IMG/VR virus record: IMGVR_UViG_3300030333_002529
Span: 1-43,929 of that record
Length of the DNA: 43,929 nucleotides
Strand: one strand, 5' to 3'
Origin: a virus
Within the stretch, counting starts at the first letter, position 1. Every line of letters begins with the position of its first letter. Positions 43,110 through 43,929 of this stretch are shown here, piece after piece. Under the pieces are notes generated by a model. The model had not been told where the DNA came from, searched no databases, and saw nothing but the letters and a program-made list of their open reading frames with translations. A program made the translations under genes and the position numbers.

Positions 43110-43259
43110 TTAGTAAGGTTGCACCTCTGCCCTCATGCCGACCTCTAAAAATGTTTCAATAAAGTTCAGAGCATCGGCATATGATCTGAAGTTGACAAGG
43201 CGTGGGTGGCGTTGATGCCCCACCCAATACCTGACAGTTGTTGTTGATGATGATCGCAT
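43110..43259 (-). CDS. Small basic protein, 49 aa
   Basis: ATG 43259 shares its T of a TAATG overlap with the stop of the DUF3574-like gene. The product reads MRSSSTTTVRYWVGHQRHPR, then LVNFRSYADALNFIETFLEV and GMRAEVQPY. The tight coupling and a plausible beta-strand then amphipathic-helix layout support it. No family is recognised. Confidence 0.6.
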   Translation of the reverse strand: MRSSSTTTVRYWVGHQRHPRLVNFRSYADALNFIETFLEVGMRAEVQPY

Positions 43260-43564
43260 TAGTTGAAAATGGCGTTGGTTTGCACTTGAGAGATAAGAAC
43301 GGATTCTTGTCTGAATTGCTTCTTATACGCTGCAGCGATGCAGTTCAAAGATAGCATATATTCATCAAGTTCAGAATCTGCGATCTCAATGTAAAAGATT
43401 TTAGTCTTTTCAAATTGACCTTTCCAGATGCCTTCACCGTCAATGAATGTGCCATACTCAAAGTGTGGCATGATTTCCTTTTTAATGAAATCGTTCATCA
43501 TATGGTCAGTTACAGATCCCTCGTTAGGAATGTCTCTGCCCATTGTGAGTTCAAGTCTAATCAT
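43259..43564 (-). CDS. DUF3574-like protein, 101 aa
   Basis: The sequence LTMGRDIPNEGSVTDHMMND, then FIKKEIMPHFEYGTFIDGEG and later YKKQFRQESVLISQV follows the DUF3574 pattern (GR-x-P-x-G-x-V, F-x-G-x-x-x-x-x-G, F-x-Q-x-S-V-L). I chose ATG 43564; the longer frame to 43630 would run through the terminator hairpin and gives unlikely residues. The product is coupled by TAATG to the 49-aa gene. Function of the family is unknown. Confidence 0.7.
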   Translation of the reverse strand: MIRLELTMGRDIPNEGSVTDHMMNDFIKKEIMPHFEYGTFIDGEGIWKGQFEKTKIFYIEIADSELDEYMLSLNCIAAAYKKQFRQESVLISQVQTNAIFN

Positions 43565-43594
43565 GGAAACTTGTTGACTACTCTTTAATAATAC

Positions 43595-43621
43595 ACAAAA
43601 AAAGACCCCGTGTGGGGTCTT
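43595..43621 (-). terminator. Intrinsic terminator after the basic protein gene
   Basis: Minus strand AAGACCCC and GGGGTCTT pair perfectly across a four-base loop and are followed by TTTTTTTG. It begins 6 bases after the stop of the 95-aa gene, a textbook rho-independent terminator. Confidence 0.92.
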
Positions 43622-43626
43622 AGTGG

Positions 43627-43914
43627 TCACTTTGCAAACTGTCTCACGTACTGGTTGAGTTTGGTGAAGTCTTGCAGTAGCATTGTGATTTCATAATTAT
43701 GAATCGCCCATCTTGCCTTGATGTCTTGGACATAGCGTGATGGAGTGATGAGTTTAGCAGATGATGGACGGCGTGGGGATGATACCTTGACTGTCTTCAC
43801 TGCCTTCACTTTTCTCACTGTTGCAGTTACCTTCTTTGGTGCTGCTAGTGGAGTGCTTACCTTACGTGCTGCAGTCTTACGAGTGCGAGTCTTGCGAGGT
43901 GTTGCAACGGTCAT
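43627..43914 (-). CDS. Basic histone H1-like protein, 95 aa
   Basis: The first 60 residues are Lys/Arg/Ala/Thr/Val-rich with repeated basic clusters (PRKTRTRKTAARKVSTPLAA, KKVTATVRKVKAVKTVKV), resembling histone H1 or nucleoid-protein tails. Residues about 60-95 (YVQDIKARWAIHNYEITMLL) form a small helical domain. The start ATG lies 15 bases from the window edge, so its promoter is not visible. DNA or RNA binding is inferred from charge. A perfect terminator follows. Confidence 0.75.
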   Translation of the reverse strand: MTVATPRKTRTRKTAARKVSTPLAAPKKVTATVRKVKAVKTVKVSSPRRPSSAKLITPSRYVQDIKARWAIHNYEITMLLQDFTKLNQYVRQFAK

Positions 43915-43929
43915 AAAATGATGAATTCA

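Noticed and set aside
43565-43630. A 22-codon N-terminal extension of the DUF3574-like gene
   Set aside because: The extension would translate the terminator hairpin (TPHGVFFCVLL); the ATG at 43564 gives a protein matching the family from its first residues.
1-43929. Plus-strand open frames of 60-145 codons, for example at 4026-4448, 25218-25655 and 33320-33745
   Set aside because: All lie opposite long, well-supported minus-strand genes, lack ribosome binding sites and resemble no protein family. They are reflections of codon bias on the other strand.
1-43929. tRNA genes, integrase, and host-derived photosynthesis genes
   Set aside because: None was seen on inspection of either strand. This is absence in the window only; cyanophages often carry them elsewhere.

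Overview
The window looks like about 44 kb of a T4-like marine myovirus, most probably a cyanophage infecting Synechococcus or Prochlorococcus. This call rests on gene content only. A baseplate series homologous to T4 gp25, gp6, gp7 and gp8 lies in T4-like order. It is followed by a very large protein resembling the DUF4815 family of cyanophage structural proteins, and there are two 2-oxoglutarate/Fe(II) oxygenase-like genes of the kind often found in these phages. The sequence is AT-rich, every supported gene is on the minus strand, coding density is very high, and TAATG, TGATG and ATGA stop/start overlaps are common. Several intergenic gaps carry TATAAATA boxes that match the T4 late promoter. 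No tRNA, CRISPR array, insertion sequence, integrase or photosynthesis gene was seen.

Read in the direction of transcription (high to low coordinates). (1) 43.9-41.8 kb: small accessory genes, namely a basic histone-like protein, a DUF3574-like protein, two tiny ORFs, a possible PD-(D/E)XK nuclease and a 62-aa protein, with two good intrinsic terminators. (2) 41.75-38.4 kb: a late promoter leads into a coiled-coil protein, a PAAR spike-tip protein without histidines, two micro-ORFs (one with a canonical EF-hand loop), an acidic protein, two 2OG-Fe(II) oxygenase-like proteins with a 50-aa gene between them, and gp25. (3) 38.4-25.2 kb: gp6, a gp7 homologue enlarged to 3180 aa, and gp8. (4) 25.2-15.4 kb: the 2737-aa DUF4815-like protein, two short coiled-coil proteins, a BppU-like beta protein and a 234-aa structural protein. 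(5) 15.4-1 kb: a 341-aa structural protein, a 3317-aa protein made almost wholly of beta repeats, a free-standing 69-aa Mtd_N-like domain, and a fibre-like protein of more than 1312 aa that runs off the left edge.

How it works together: gp25, gp6, gp7 and gp8 would build the baseplate wedge and the PAAR protein would tip the central spike. The very large repeat proteins to the left are probably fibres or other virion-surface structures, made late from TATAAATA promoters. The most unusual material is in these giant proteins. It includes a complete His/Cys/His/Met set resembling a type 1 copper site, an extremely aromatic-rich block, a repeat system at two scales (about 18-20 aa units in one part and units of about 450 aa in another), and small beta modules shared between unrelated virion proteins. 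Functions of the structural proteins other than gp25, gp6, gp7, gp8 and PAAR are inferred from composition and position.
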